DNA from: Xestospongia bergquistia
Lineage: Eukaryota > Porifera > Demospongiae > Haplosclerida > Petrosiidae
DNA: 64,000 nt
Assembly: GCA_963965975.1 (NCBI GenBank)
Contig: OZ014424.1
Span: 4,278,001-4,342,000, forward strand
Direction of reading: 5' to 3'
Shown: one piece after another, positions 32,769-44,671 of the stretch
Position numbering within the stretch: the first letter of the stretch is position 1
Layout of the letters: every line of letters starts with the position of its first letter
Notes under the pieces: generated by a model
Database searches by the model: none
What the model was told of the DNA's origin: nothing
Seen by the model: only the letters and a program-made list of their open reading frames with translations
Program-made: the position numbers and the translations under genes

Positions 32769-35700
32769 GCATCACATTCCTTTTAACTCCAATATCAACT
32801 AATATACTATAATAAGATCAATATTAAGAAAATATTAGGATGATTTTTTCTATTATATTCTTGTTGTGTATTTATCAACATAGCTCATTCAAGTATTATT
32901 ACGATACATTTTATTGTATTTAATATTTCTTTAGTAATAAGTCAACTTTCTCAGAGCATGCTACAACATCTCAAATAATTAATATCAAAGGTTTGTGGAA
33001 TATGAAATTTAATATTGACATTTGTTCTTTTAAACAATTTGAACCAATCTTTAATATCAAATATATTTATATGAGCATACATATTACATCTATGTTTAAT
33101 ATCCATTTAGGATTTAATTGGTCGGGATATGTACCTGTTAGGTCCACCTGGACCACTCTGTCGACATCTCTCTCTTGCCTTTGCTGAGCTAGTAGGGAGA
33201 GAAGTTGAGTATGTCACTCTGTCACAAGATACTACAGAAGTGGATTTAAAACAAAGGAGGGAAATCATCAATAATACTGTCCATTATATGGATCAGGTAT
33301 GTCAATGAGAATGGATCAACAGTGGATTGACAGTAGTTTAACATTGGATAGAGTGACACAATAATGATTGGTTTTTATTCTTAGACATTATAATAATAGT
33401 TCAATATGAAAAGATTTGTAAGGAGTTATAATTATTTTTGTAGGCTGTTGTATGTGCAGCTATAGAAGGTCGCGTGTTAATACTGGAAGGATTAGAGAAA
33501 GCAGAACGTAATGTTCTGCCTATCTTGAACAATTTGTTAGAGAACAGAAAAGCTCGGTTAGATGATGGACAGTTTATCATGTCTCATGAAAGATACAATA
33601 AATTAGCATCAGTAAGTCCTTGCAACAAGTAATATATTTTATCTCTAACCTATTTTATCTTATACCTACAAAAAGATGATATCATGTGTGATTACTAAAC
33701 AAATAACTTACTTTTACCTTTTAATAATTATGTTTATCTGTAGGAATATTCTCAGGAACAACTGGACTCATGGCATCTTGTTAGAGCTAGTGAGAAGTTT
33801 AGAGTGATAGCTCTTGGACTCCCTGTCCCTCCATATCATGGTAATACACTGGACCCTCCACTAAGATCAAGATTTCAGGTATAAACTATATTAGTTCAGC
33901 TTAACAATGCGAGAGTATTTTTATAATTATGCAGCTAGTAGTTAGTGTTAACAATGACGTTAGTTATATAGGGATTGAAATATTTAGTTTTTGTCATGTT
34001 TCCAGAATTATCATAAAACTTAATGTTATATTATTAAGTAGTTCTATCCTATCTAATATCACTTCAGTGTTGATACTGTTCTTCCATTTATCTGTTGTTA
34101 CATATACTTCCTCCTCCATTTCCTGAAGCTCTACAAGACTTCCTGTACACTTATCCTAACATCCCACAAGACAAGTTATTATAGAGCAATAGCTATTAAC
34201 AACTATTTAATAAAATTAGTTTCCTCTATAGTTTTGATAAATTTTTAATATACACAGTTTAACTAGTACTATACTATCATTAAATCATGTATATAGTGAA
34301 TATGAAGTAAATATTGTTCATTTATAGTATATATATATATATATATTAGGTTAACTATTTTACTGTCTGTTGCTTATACAATACACTCACTAACTGGAGG
34401 TTACTCTGGAGGACATATCAAATCTTAGTGGACAACTAAATAATTTAATTGGTATATTGGTGAGTTGACTGTGATTCTTTTTGTTCAAATAAAAGCATGG
34501 TTGATTTAATATACTTTCTATGACATTGTTCTTTGTACATTACTATATATATACATGTGATCTTAGCTTACTTATGAATATCATTGTTATTATTACCGTA
34601 GACACAAAATCCAGCAGCTGATTTATCTGACTTGATACATTCTGTGTTTCCAGCTGAACTACTTGGTATGAAACAGACATTGGACAATATATTAGAGGTA
34701 ATGTGTTGTGATATTAAAGTGGTATGGATAGAGTTTCTATTAGAAATAATAGTGAAGTTTTAAATTTGGTGATTTTTTTAGCAATTTGATGCCTCACTAG
34801 TACTCATGATTATTATCTTCCTTTTACTTCATAATTCCCAAACTTTTAACCACCAAATACCATATTTCAAACAAATTGCCATTCAATAGTAGAATAAAAC
34901 AACAAGAATAACTGACATTTCCAGTGGAGAATTATTGATATGCTATTACACTGTATTTTCTTTATTGCTAGAAATTTGGTATTTCCTCTCAAGGGCGTAG
35001 TTCATTTTTAACTGATGATCGATTGACATGTGCTCCTAATTCAAAAGATCTAATACAAGTCTCGTATCATCAAACTAACTCATCTCAAAATACATCATTA
35101 TCTGTACCTGGTTATCAAACTGATATCGATGATCATACCAATAGTAGGGTTATGTCAGCCTACCTCATCATCAGTTATTGTTAAGTCAATGTTACAGAGT
35201 CATCTTGTAGGGGATATATGTCTCATAGGACCTAAGGTAATGTAATGATGTATAGTTTGTGTATAGTACATGCACTTCAATATGAATATAGTCATAAGTT
35301 CATATGTCTGCCTACACTAGCTGTTCATTTTCAAACATTCAAAGTTTAATTCTGCTTGGGAATGGGCAAGAACTACATGTCTATCTTGTGACTTTAATGT
35401 TTAGCTCATTATGTGGATTACTGTGTCCATAAATAATAGCTTAGCTATCTTGACTATTGATAATCACTTATTTAATATGTGAATAGTTTATAAGCATATA
35501 TTATACTTATCTTCTCTATTTTTGAGGAAACATTACATCTCTACATGTGATACTGGATGGATTTCTTGTCTAGTGTAAAAACTAATGACTAGACTTTCAA
35601 TTCTCATTCTATAGTTATAATCTTTTACTATAGGGTAGTGGAAAGTCCACATTAGTCAACCAACTAGCTAATGTATTAGGTTATAATACAGAATCAGTTG

Positions 35701-38700
35701 TTCTTTATCAAGATATGACATGAAGAGATTTATTACAACAATGAACTACCCATTCTAATGGAGACACAGGTTGGAGACTAACACCATTTATTACTACAGC
35801 TCTTAATGGACATATGGCAGTATTAGATAGTATTCATAGACTAGATCCTAGTACTATTACCACTCTTAAAAGGTACAGTCTATTACAAAGTAACACTATA
35901 CATATGACAGCATTATATAAATAATATTCATAGATTAGATCCTTTACCACTGTCATTATACTAACATTACCAGATACATGGATTCATAGACTAGATCCTA
36001 GTACTATTACCACTCTTAAGAGGTACAGTCTATTACAAAGTAACACTATACGTATGACAGTATTATATAAATGATATTCATAGATTAGATCCTTTACCAC
36101 TGTTTATAGTCCATTATACTAACATTACCAGATACATGGATTCATAGACTAGATCCTAGTACTATTACCACTCTTAAGAGGTACAATTTATAACAGAGTA
36201 ACCTTATCCATATAACAATATTAGATGGTATACCATACCACTCTTAAAGTCACTAGTCCAATATTAAGACTATATTAGCTGATACATGTTCTTTCCTACT
36301 ACTAATAAATGCTTTATGTCACTGTAATGTACTACCATGATGTTCTTACTAAATAAAATAACAAAATGATCAGAGATCAAATACCATATTGAGGATGTAC
36401 CAGATAACATAGTATGATTTATTTTGTCATTACTTTTCAGACTTATTCAAGATCATGAACTTAACCTCACTGATGGTACATAGTTGTTGAGAGAAGATCG
36501 TTATAATGCTTCAATGAAAACTGCCAATTTGACTAACAAAGAAATGACAGAAAGGTATTTGCACAAGTCATACACCAGATATCAATTACTTAGTTTTTTT
36601 TATTAATGGTTGTGAATTGATGTAAGTTTAATATATAACATAGATTTCATTATATATTACAGTAGATACCTTGTATCACTGTTCAATAGTTGTTATTGTA
36701 TCTTGTATCTCTTTTTAGGTCAATCTATCCTATTCATTCTAAGTTTCGTATTGTTGCTATTGGTGAACGTATAGCACAACAGATCAATAATACCAAAGGA
36801 GATTGGCTAAATCCTGAAGTACTATCTATGTTCCAGTATATTCATGTTACTCCATTACCTCAACATGAAGAGAGACAACTACTATTACAAAAGGTATATA
36901 CAACAATGGTCACACTATATTATATGGTCTATTACTTTAGGTTCCAAAGTTGCCATCAGATATTCTTGATAAACTATTAGACTTTACTCAATCTCTTAGA
37001 ATTTCTGATGATCCTATTGTAAGTAATACACTTAATATATAAAAGATACTTAATGGCTCTCTGTCATGAGTATATACTAGACACTAATAGTGGTATAGAA
37101 AGAGGAATGGGAACAAGTTTAAAAAAGTTTCTATGACTTCCTATTAATATCATTATTAGCTAAGAATGCTATATATTTTTACTATGTATTGTTTTGTCTA
37201 ATTAATAGTAATGGTTAATTACTTTTGCTTATTTTGTTTTATCTAGATTCAGTCTTTGTCTTCATCACTGTCAACAAGACAGCTACTTCATATAGTTACT
37301 CGATTATCTCATTATCCTGAAGACACACTGTATGATGCTATAATGAGAGCATGTTTATCAAGGTATCATTATAAATTATCATCTCATGACTGAAATGAAA
37401 TGAATGGATTATCAACATTATTCATCAACATCACAAACATAGGTTTTTAGCCCACATCCTATTTTGTATATTGACTTAACGAGCTATTTAGAAAGACTCA
37501 TTTTAGTGATTACATATTCCAAGCCATACCTAATCCATTTTATAATCATTCATGAAAATTAATTATAACAATAGCACATAGTAATGATAATCATTAAGAC
37601 TAATACATCCTATGCTGTTGCAATTGTCAATTTGTAATAGTTAATCTATTCATATACTTAGATTCTTACCTTCTATTGCTAAAGCTACTTTATCAAGAGC
37701 TTTGTCAAGCCATCATATTTATCCTTCATCACCTACTAGTACTGTACCATCAAGTGATACTACATGTAAGTTATAATTATAAAGCTATTTTCCTTATAAG
37801 GATAGTAAATGTGACATAGATTATCTAAACTCTATAGATTCAAGATCAAGTAGTGTATTATGTATTAGAGCTACCAAAGTCCCATTACATTCTGATCACA
37901 ATGGTGTTGCTATGGTACCAGATGTAATATTTTATGATAATCCACTGGTTAGTGAGAGCAGATAGATAGATAGATGAATATGATCTTAACAAGTCTATAA
38001 TTGAAAAATCATCTAATAGTTTTGAAATTAAAGGTACTGACTTCAAAGTGAAACACTACAAAGATTGTATAGTTATCAGCAATGTCAGTGGAAGACTAAT
38101 AACTATAGAATGACAGAAATATAGAAGGGCAAGCTAGTGAGAATTTTAAGCATTGTTAAATTGAATGAAATTCATTTAGTTGCTATATACATCAATGGTT
38201 AAAGATGCAATTTAATTTCAAATGCATAATATAGTTACAGTATCATCCAATGACATTTTTCTTTATAAGCTTATCTTAAAGCCTTGTTGTGAACTAGAAA
38301 CAACCATGGAACTTAAAGCATAGAAACCTTATAGGGGTTATTGAGTATAATACCCCAGACTCCTTGGAGTATGGCCCTATGTAATATTAAATTTATGATT
38401 GATTGTTACTCTCCCCAAGAAAAAATTCTACATGAAACTCTGAAATAAAATTTAATTTTTTTTGTTTACTGATATTGTAATATAATGTCTTTGTTTTCTT
38501 TTCTATAACATCTTCATTTGTTAGAGGAACTACTAAAAGATTACTCTTTAGGAGAACACCTTCTCTCGATAGGAAATCAAGGAATAGGCAAGAACAAACT
38601 GGTTGATCGATTACTCCATCTTCCTTGTGAATATCTACAATTACATAGGTATATTGCAATACAATATATGAATGATAGATACATGAACTGACCATGTGAT

Positions 38701-38959
38701 TTGACAACTATTATAATAAGTTATAATGGGACCTCTCTCTAAGGACAACTAACTATTAAACCATTCTCTGAATTAAAGGGGACACATAGCATTGCATTAG
38801 TTAAAAGTTAGACTGATTAAGTTAGTACTCAGATATGAGAGGTTCCTATTGTATCCTACACTTAATTTATTAACTGTATGTAGGGATTCAACTGTTCAAA
38901 CATTGACAACTCAACCATCTGTGGTTGATGGAAGGATCACTTATCAAGATTCTCCATTG
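32769..38959 (+). pseudogene. VWA8: VWA8 copy 1b, exons 3-19, decayed
   Basis: A second VWA8 segment directly after copy 1a. It begins in intron 2 at GCATCACATTCCTTTTAAC, the same kind of start as the unit 0 copy (1640). Exon 4 (about 33112-33297) is open. Lesions include Trp to TAA in exon 3, loss of the exon 7 acceptor (shared with unit 0), an inserted base in exon 8 (ATCAAATCTTAG), the same two single-base losses in exon 10 as copy 1a, TCA to TGA in exon 11 (35720) and CGA to TAG in exon 12 (36481). Exons 13-19 are largely preserved (exon 13 from 36719; exon 18 near 38516; exon 19 to 38959). It ends in the intron after exon 19. Confidence 0.88.
35815..36190 (+). repeat. Tandem repeats of VWA8 exon 11 3' end
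   Basis: Three copies of the exon 11 end (ATTCATAGACTAGATCCTAG...CTCTTAARAGGTAC) near 35835, 35985 and 36145, with period about 150 bases. The structure is homologous to 4690-5110. Confidence 0.8.
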
Positions 38960-39011
38960 GTTAGATAATAAATACATCTAAATGTAATTAAAGTTATAAA
39001 AGGAATACCAT

Positions 39012-39634
39012 AGTTTATAGAATGATTAATACTCTAGTGCTAGACATTTGATATGCGTTTCCTTCCAAAAAAAATTCATATAGTTTTTGAGGAATCAAAA
39101 ATTACAACTTGTGAGCAATAATTATTTCAAGCTGTTGATTATTGCCTCTATTTAAATAGCATGGTTATTATAGTTAGTATTTAATAGCTAATAAAACAGT
39201 AACTCAAAATAGTTACTGATAATGTTGTATCCTGTAGTTCAGTTGATACTATAGCTTTTACAGTTGTGATTGTATGTTTTAAGTTTCAATTTTTTAGGAC
39301 TGAACTAAGTAACATCATGTTAAATCTCATGTACAATTAAAGTAGCTATCACATTTATGATGGACTTTAAAAAAATTTAAATTCTTTCTTGTAGTACTAG
39401 TGTCTTGTAGCCAGACAACCTCACTGAATAAACAGTAACCATTTGTACAGTAAAAAAATACTTAGCTGCTATAACACACAAGGTTTAATATACATATACT
39501 TCCAAAGCAATACAAAATAATTATTTAAAGTACAACTTATGATTATGTTTCAAGCTCTGTTATAACTCCTGTTTCTGGCCATTGCCCCGCCCATGTTTTT
39601 ATAGCATTAATAGTTAATAAAACAGAAACTCAAG
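39012..39634 (+). other. Spacer between VWA8 copy 1b and array 2
   Basis: Holds a tiny methyltransferase remnant (39209-39270), generic methyltransferase 3' and 5' flanks, and the promoter of copy a' at its end. Bases 39012-39442 are absent from the equivalent place in unit 0, where a junction with ACCAT microhomology is seen (7930-7934). Confidence 0.6.
39209..39270 (+). pseudogene. Methyltransferase micro-remnant
   Basis: After a normal promoter module (TAATAAAACAGTAACTCAAA) the sequence reads ATAGTTACTGATAATG, the mutated gene start. It then passes directly to TGTATCCTGTAGTTCAGTTGATAC...TTTTACAGTTGTGA, the last codons of the gene. Nearly all of the coding region is deleted. Confidence 0.75.
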
Positions 39635-40435
39635 ATGGCTACCGACAAAAAAGAGGACTACATGGACTATGATCGTTTTGATCCTTTTGTGTACATCAAG
39701 AATAGGTATACAATAGTCAATGATTGGAACTCTCAGCCATTGAAACTGTTACACAATATATTCCAGTCTTATAGTTCCACTCCTGCTGGATTGAAGGTGC
39801 TCGATTTTGGCTGTGGTCCTGTACCAATATATCAATGTAGTTCACCACTACATGCGTCAGAGATAGTGTTTGCTGAATATACTGAAAAAAATCGAAATAT
39901 TCTCCAAATGTGGATTGACAATGACCCGAATGCACCAGATTTCACAGCACTATTCAAGTATGTTGTACAAGATTTGGAAGGCAAAGGAGAAGAGGAAGTT
40001 GTAAAGAGACAGGATGACTTAAGACGTCTTGTAAAAGGAGTTATACCTTGTGATGCATTACATGATCCTCCTCTTCTAGTTCCTGGATATGAAGGACCAT
40101 ATGACATTATTTTCTCCAGTCTATGTTTAACTGCTGCTTGTACTACTCATGAAGAGTATAGTCAAGCTATTGGTCGACTAACAAAGTACCTTAAACCAGG
40201 TGGAAAACTAATTCTTCAGGGTCTCCGGCCAAAGGAAGACTCAGAGTATCTCTATTATTATGTTGGATCAGAGAAATTCTTAGGTCTATGTGTGACTCCG
40301 GAGTTTCGTAAATCTGCTTTGATTGAAAATGGATATACAGATATTAGTGTTACTGTTCAACCTCGTGAAGGTATTTCAGGTGCTGACACTGGCTCAGTTG
40401 ATGCTACAGTTTTTACAGTTGCGACTAAGAAGTGA
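39635..40435 (+). CDS. NNMT/PNMT-family methyltransferase, copy a'
   Basis: Whole 266-residue protein, the unit 2 partner of 8124. It has MATDKKEDYMDYDRFDPFVY, motif I VLDFGCGPVPIYQ, VIPCDALHDPP, LCLTAACTTHEEY, LKPGGKLILQGLRPKEDSEY and YVGSEKFLGL. It differs from its partner by a few substitutions (for example ERNRNTLQMWL to EKNRNILQMWI) and by a shorter tail (GADTGSVDA versus GADTAISSSVDA). Promoter with CCCCGCCC as in the partner. SAM-binding residues are present; the NNMT nicotinamide-binding Asp is not. Confidence 0.9.
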   Translation: MATDKKEDYMDYDRFDPFVYIKNRYTIVNDWNSQPLKLLHNIFQSYSSTPAGLKVLDFGCGPVPIYQCSSPLHASEIVFAEYTEKNRNILQMWIDNDPNAPDFTALFKYVVQDLEGKGEEEVVKRQDDLRRLVKGVIPCDALHDPPLLVPGYEGPYDIIFSSLCLTAACTTHEEYSQAIGRLTKYLKPGGKLILQGLRPKEDSEYLYYYVGSEKFLGLCVTPEFRKSALIENGYTDISVTVQPREGISGADTGSVDATVFTVATKK

Positions 40436-40845
40436 TCTTTATTAGGATGATTGTATTTTTTTAAGCTTCAAATTTGTAGGACTATAAAAAATGTCAGTTT
40501 AATTTCATATATAATTATTTTGAGTGTAGCTATCACATTTATGACAGCCTCTGAAAAAAAATTTTAAAAAAGACATTTTTCTTGTAATACTTATATTGTA
40601 TAGTCAGACAACATCACTGAATGAACACGAACGATTTAAAGAGATAGTAGATACTAGCTGCTTAAACATGTGAAGTTTGATATCGGTATATTTCCAAAGC
40701 AATTAAAATAATTATCAAAAGTACAACTTGTTATTTTCAAGACTTGCTGCTGCATCTTCAATTCTTGCTGCTGTTGATTATTACCTGCATTAAAATAATA
40801 GTTATTATAGTTAGTGTTTAATAGTTAATAAAATATTAACTCATA

Positions 40846-41652
40846 ATGGCTACTGACAAAAAAGAGGACTACAATAAGCGTTTTGATCCTTTTGTGTACA
40901 TCAAGAATAAGTATGCAGTAGTCAATGATTGGAACTCTCAGCCATTGAAACTATTACACAATATATTCCAATCTTATGGCTCAAATCCTGCTGGATTGAA
41001 GGTGCTTGAATTTGGTTGTGGCCCTGTACCAATATATCAATGTAGTTCACCACTACATGCATCAGAGATAGTGTTTGCTGAATTTACTGAAAGAAATCGA
41101 CACACTCTACAAATGTGGGTCGACAATGACCCGAATGCACCAGATTTCACTCCACTATTCAAGTATGTTGTTCAAGATTTAGAAGGCAAAGATGAAGACG
41201 AAGTTTTAAAGAGGCAGGATGACTTAAGGCGTCTTGTAAAAGGAGTTATACCTTGTGATATAGTATGTGATCCTCCTCTTCTAGTTCCTGGTTATGAGGG
41301 ACCATATGACATTATTTTCTCCAGTTTTTGCATATGTAATGGTTGTACAAGTTGTGAAGAGTATAGTCAAGCTATTGGTCGGCTAACAAAGTACCTTAAA
41401 CCAGGTGGAAAAATGATACTTCAAAGTTTCCGTCCACTGGGAGACTCGGAATTCATCCATTATTCTATTGGGTCAGGAAAATTTGTTGCTTTGAGTGTGA
41501 CGCCAGAGTTTCAGATTTCTGCTTTGAGTGAAAATGGATACAAGGATATTAGTGTTACTATTCAACCTTTTGAAGGTATTTCTGGTATTGACACAGCTGT
41601 AATCTGTGACTCACTTGATGCTACAGTTTTTACAGTTGCAACTAAGAAGTAA
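40846..41652 (+). CDS. NNMT/PNMT-family methyltransferase, copy b'
   Basis: Whole 268-residue member of the NKRFDPF subgroup (MATDKKEDYNKRFDPF). It has motif I VLEFGCGPVPIYQ, FAEFTERNRH (Tyr to Phe in the post-I strand), VIPCDIVCDPP, FCICNGCTSCEEY, LKPGGKMILQSFRPLGDSEF and HYSIGSGKFVAL. It is the open counterpart of the frameshifted 9319 copy, and nearly identical in its 3' half to 15798 and 47055. Confidence 0.9.
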   Translation: MATDKKEDYNKRFDPFVYIKNKYAVVNDWNSQPLKLLHNIFQSYGSNPAGLKVLEFGCGPVPIYQCSSPLHASEIVFAEFTERNRHTLQMWVDNDPNAPDFTPLFKYVVQDLEGKDEDEVLKRQDDLRRLVKGVIPCDIVCDPPLLVPGYEGPYDIIFSSFCICNGCTSCEEYSQAIGRLTKYLKPGGKMILQSFRPLGDSEFIHYSIGSGKFVALSVTPEFQISALSENGYKDISVTIQPFEGISGIDTAVICDSLDATVFTVATKK

Positions 41653-41831
41653 TCTTCACTAGGATAACTGTATGCTTTAAGCTTCTAAACTTATATGACT
41701 AAACTAAATATTGTCAAGTTAAATCTCATGTACAATTTTTAAGGGTAGCTATGACATTTATATGAAAAAAATTTAGTTTTTTGTAGTACTAATATTGTGT
41801 AACCAGACAATGCCACTGTATTCACTGAAAA

Positions 41832-42086
41832 CAATAATATGTCATTTTATCAACTACTTGTATCTGACATAGATGGAGTACTATGGAATCTAGAACTCTT
41901 GTAAATTACTCACTGTATGATTATGTCATTTTATCAACTACTTTCTATCTGACATAAATGGATTACTATGGAATCTAGAATTCTTGTGAATTACTCACTG
42001 TATAATTTGTTGGTATATTATACTTTACATACCAACAAATTATATGATGAGTAATTTACATGTAAGGTACAAATTAGTTGTTAAAT
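41832..42086. mobile_element. Foldback MITE with two 85-bp repeat units
   Basis: Same family and position (3' of an NKRFDPF gene) as 16790. Two tandem units (TATCTGACATAGATGG... and TATCTGACATAAATGG...) precede the hairpin arms TATAATTTGTTGG and CCAACAAATTATA. Confidence 0.6.
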
Positions 42087-42137
42087 AACATATTATTTTT
42101 TACAGTGTGAACACTGACCATTTAAACATTTAGTAGA

Positions 42138-42365
42138 CCTGAATGCACCAGATTTCACAGCACTATTCAAGTATGTTGTTCAAGATTTGCAAAGAAAAGG
42201 AAATACTTGAAGTTGTAAAGAGGCAGGATGACTTGAGATATCATGTAAAAGGAGTTATACCTTGTGATATATTATGTAATTCTTCTCCTTTAGTTCTGGC
42301 TATGAGCGACCATATGACATTATTTTTCTCTAGTCTATGTTTAATTATCACTTGTACTACCAATG
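42138..42365 (+). pseudogene. Methyltransferase fragment c', 5' half missing
   Basis: Begins abruptly at GAATGCACCAGATTTCACAGC (the NAPDFTALF region). It continues through a frameshifted KRQDDL and GVIPCDIL to the same VWA8 junction as copies c, g and g'. Promoter and motif I are gone. Confidence 0.8.
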
Positions 42366-43534
42366 TATCTGGCTATGACCTTCTACTTAAATTTAATCCA
42401 TGCATGGTGACTGTTGATGTGCATGATAATTAACAGATTTAAGTCTTCAAACCATGAACATTATGAATTTAGGGCTGACTGGTTAATGCTTTGAGCAGTC
42501 CATAGGTTATGGAAACCTTCTATATTAGTATCACATTCCTTTTGACTCTCTAATCTTCAATATCAGTGAATACAGTTACAATAAAACCACTATTAAGGAA
42601 ATATTGGAGTGATTTTTTCTAATATATTCTTGTAGTGTTTGTAGTTATCAATATAGCTCATTCAAGTATTATTATGATACATTTTATTGTATTTAAACAT
42701 TTCTTTAGTAAAAAGTCGACTTTCTCAGAGCACACTGCAGCATCACAAATGGATGATATCAAAGGTTTGTGGAATATGAAATTAACATCGACATTTGTTC
42801 TTTTAAATAGCTTAAATCAATCAATGAACACACATATTACATGTATGCTTTAATATCCATCTAGGGTTTGATTGGTCAGGACACGTACCTGTTGGGTTCA
42901 CCTGGACCACTCTTTCAACATCTCTCTCTCTCTTGCCTTTGCTGAGCTAGTAGGGAGAGAAGTTGAGAGTTGGAGGACATATCAATCTTAGTGGAAAACT
43001 AAATAATCTAGTTGGTATATTGGTTAGTTGACTGTGATTCTTTTTGTTCAAATAAAAGCATGGTTGATTTAATATACTTTCTATGACATTGTTTCTTTGT
43101 ACATTACTATATATATACATGTGATCTTAGCTTACTTATGAATATTATTATTATTTTTACCATAGACACAAAATCCAGCAGCTGATTTATCTGCTTTGAT
43201 ACATTCTGTGTTTCCAGCTGAACTATTTGGTATGAAACAGACATTGGACAATATATTAGAGGTAATATTGTTGTGATATTAAAGTGGTATGGATAGAGTT
43301 TCTATTAGAAATAATAGTGAAGTTTTAAATTTGGTGATTATTTAGCAATTTGATGCCTCACTCATGATTATTATCTTCCTTTTACTTCATAATTGCCAAA
43401 CTTTTAAACCACCAAATACCATATTTCAAGCAATTTACCATTCAACAGTATAATAAAACAATAGGAATAACTGACATTTCTATTGGAAAAAAATTATTGA
43501 TATGCTATTACACTATATTTTCTTTATTGCTAGA
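42366..43534 (+). pseudogene. VWA8 fragment with exon 4/exon 8 deletion
   Basis: Same structure as 17821-18988, ending at the exon 10 acceptor GCTAG|AAA. Here exon 3 still has the Trp codon (CAAATGGATGAT), unlike the three sister fragments, which suggests this copy is the least decayed. The exon 4/8 junction (GAAGTTGAGAGTTGGAGG) is present. Confidence 0.85.
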
Positions 43535-43693
43535 AATCTTTTCACATTTCTACTTTCCAATTTCCTTCGCGTATTTAAAAATGCCAATTAGCAAACTAAT
43601 GGATGAGTATGGAAGCTGAGGACATATAGAAGCTGAAATAATCAAAATATTCTCCAAATGTAACTTGACAATGATCCCAATGCTCCAGGTCTT

Positions 43694-44393
43694 TTGGCAA
43701 ATCCAGTGCAAAGCTCTCCGAAGTACTCATACTGTTTGGACTCTAAAGGTAATATTTACACTTCAATAACTTCAATAATTCAGTTACATACAGGATATGG
43801 TCATTGGGTGACTCTCTCCACATATGGATGTGACCTTGGATTTGTTAATATTTATGACAGCTTACTACCTGCAATGAGTTCATCACTTCAAAGACAAATT
43901 GCAGCAATTGTTTGTTTGCCACCCACTCATAGAGAAATCAACATCAGGTATGTCAGTCTTATCTGTTTTTACTCACTAAGTTTCATTTTATCTTTAAAGG
44001 TATAGGTATTGCCAGTCACAAGTTGGCTCGTCAGATTGTGGTCTCTTTGCTCTGACTTTTGCATCAGTGATTGCTATGGGAGATGATCCAGGTAAATATA
44101 CATTTGAACAACGAAAGATGAGAGACCACTTACACAGCTGCTTAAATAAAGGAACTTTTTCTACATTTCCTACAAGACGTGTTGGTCGAAAAGTCCATAA
44201 AATCACCAATATTGTAAAGATACCAGTATATTGCAAATGTTGGATGCCAGAGATCAAAGATTTAAAGATGATTCAATGCAGCACTTGTTCTGAACGGTAC
44301 CATATTGATGTTTGTTTGCAAGTCTCAGAAGAGGTCATTAAAAAGAGATCATCCATTTGGTTATGCAACAACTGTGATAAAATTTCTGTATAA
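43694..44393 (+). CDS. Ulp1-like cysteine protease-PHD protein, C-terminal exons
   Basis: Two exons, about 43694-43947 and 44000 (or 44006)-44393, with a GT..AG intron. Exon 1 has IIQLHTGYGHWVTLSTYGCD and VNIYDSLLP, giving the catalytic His (followed by Trp) and Asp. Exon 2 has CQSQVGSSDCGLFAL, giving Gln and the catalytic Cys. The C-terminus is a PHD finger: CKC, CSTC, YHIDVC, WLCNNC (C4HC3 pattern). Ulp1/SENP enzymes cleave SUMO-like modifiers; PHD fingers bind chromatin or act in protein contacts. I cannot place an initiator ATG, so the 5' end is uncertain or missing. The decayed counterpart is 12421-13125. Probably derived from a transposable element; whether the host uses it is unknown. 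Confidence 0.7.
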
Positions 44394-44484
44394 TTCAAAA
44401 GTTTATTACAGTAAAATGAAAATTAATGTTAACCTTAAATATTATTAGTATAGAATGAAATATAACAAGTTATATTTTTATAGA

Positions 44485-44640
44485 TCTTAGGATAAATATT
44501 GCATGCAATTTATTATCCTAGGATAAAATATTGCAAGAAATATTTTGTCCTAGGATAAATTTTGTGCGGGTAGGACAAAATTGTGCAGCAACATTTTATC
44601 CTAGGATAAAATAATTCTGCAGTATTATATCCGGTCGGAC
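44485..44640. repeat. Cluster of TCCTAGGATAAA palindromes upstream of copy d'
   Basis: Three TCCTAGGATAAAWT palindromic units (near 44517, 44549, 44600) plus GGTAGGACAAAATTG. It is homologous to 13220-13440, which has one extra unit. It ends about 30 bases before the ATG at 44672. Confidence 0.6.
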
Positions 44641-44671
44641 AAATAATAGGTAGGTGTCATGACAACCCAAA

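Noticed and set aside
32993-33187. Plus-strand frame with WNMKFNIDICSFKQFEP
   Set aside because: It runs from the tail of VWA8 exon 3 through intron 3 in the wrong frame of exon 4; the real exon starts at the AG near 33111.
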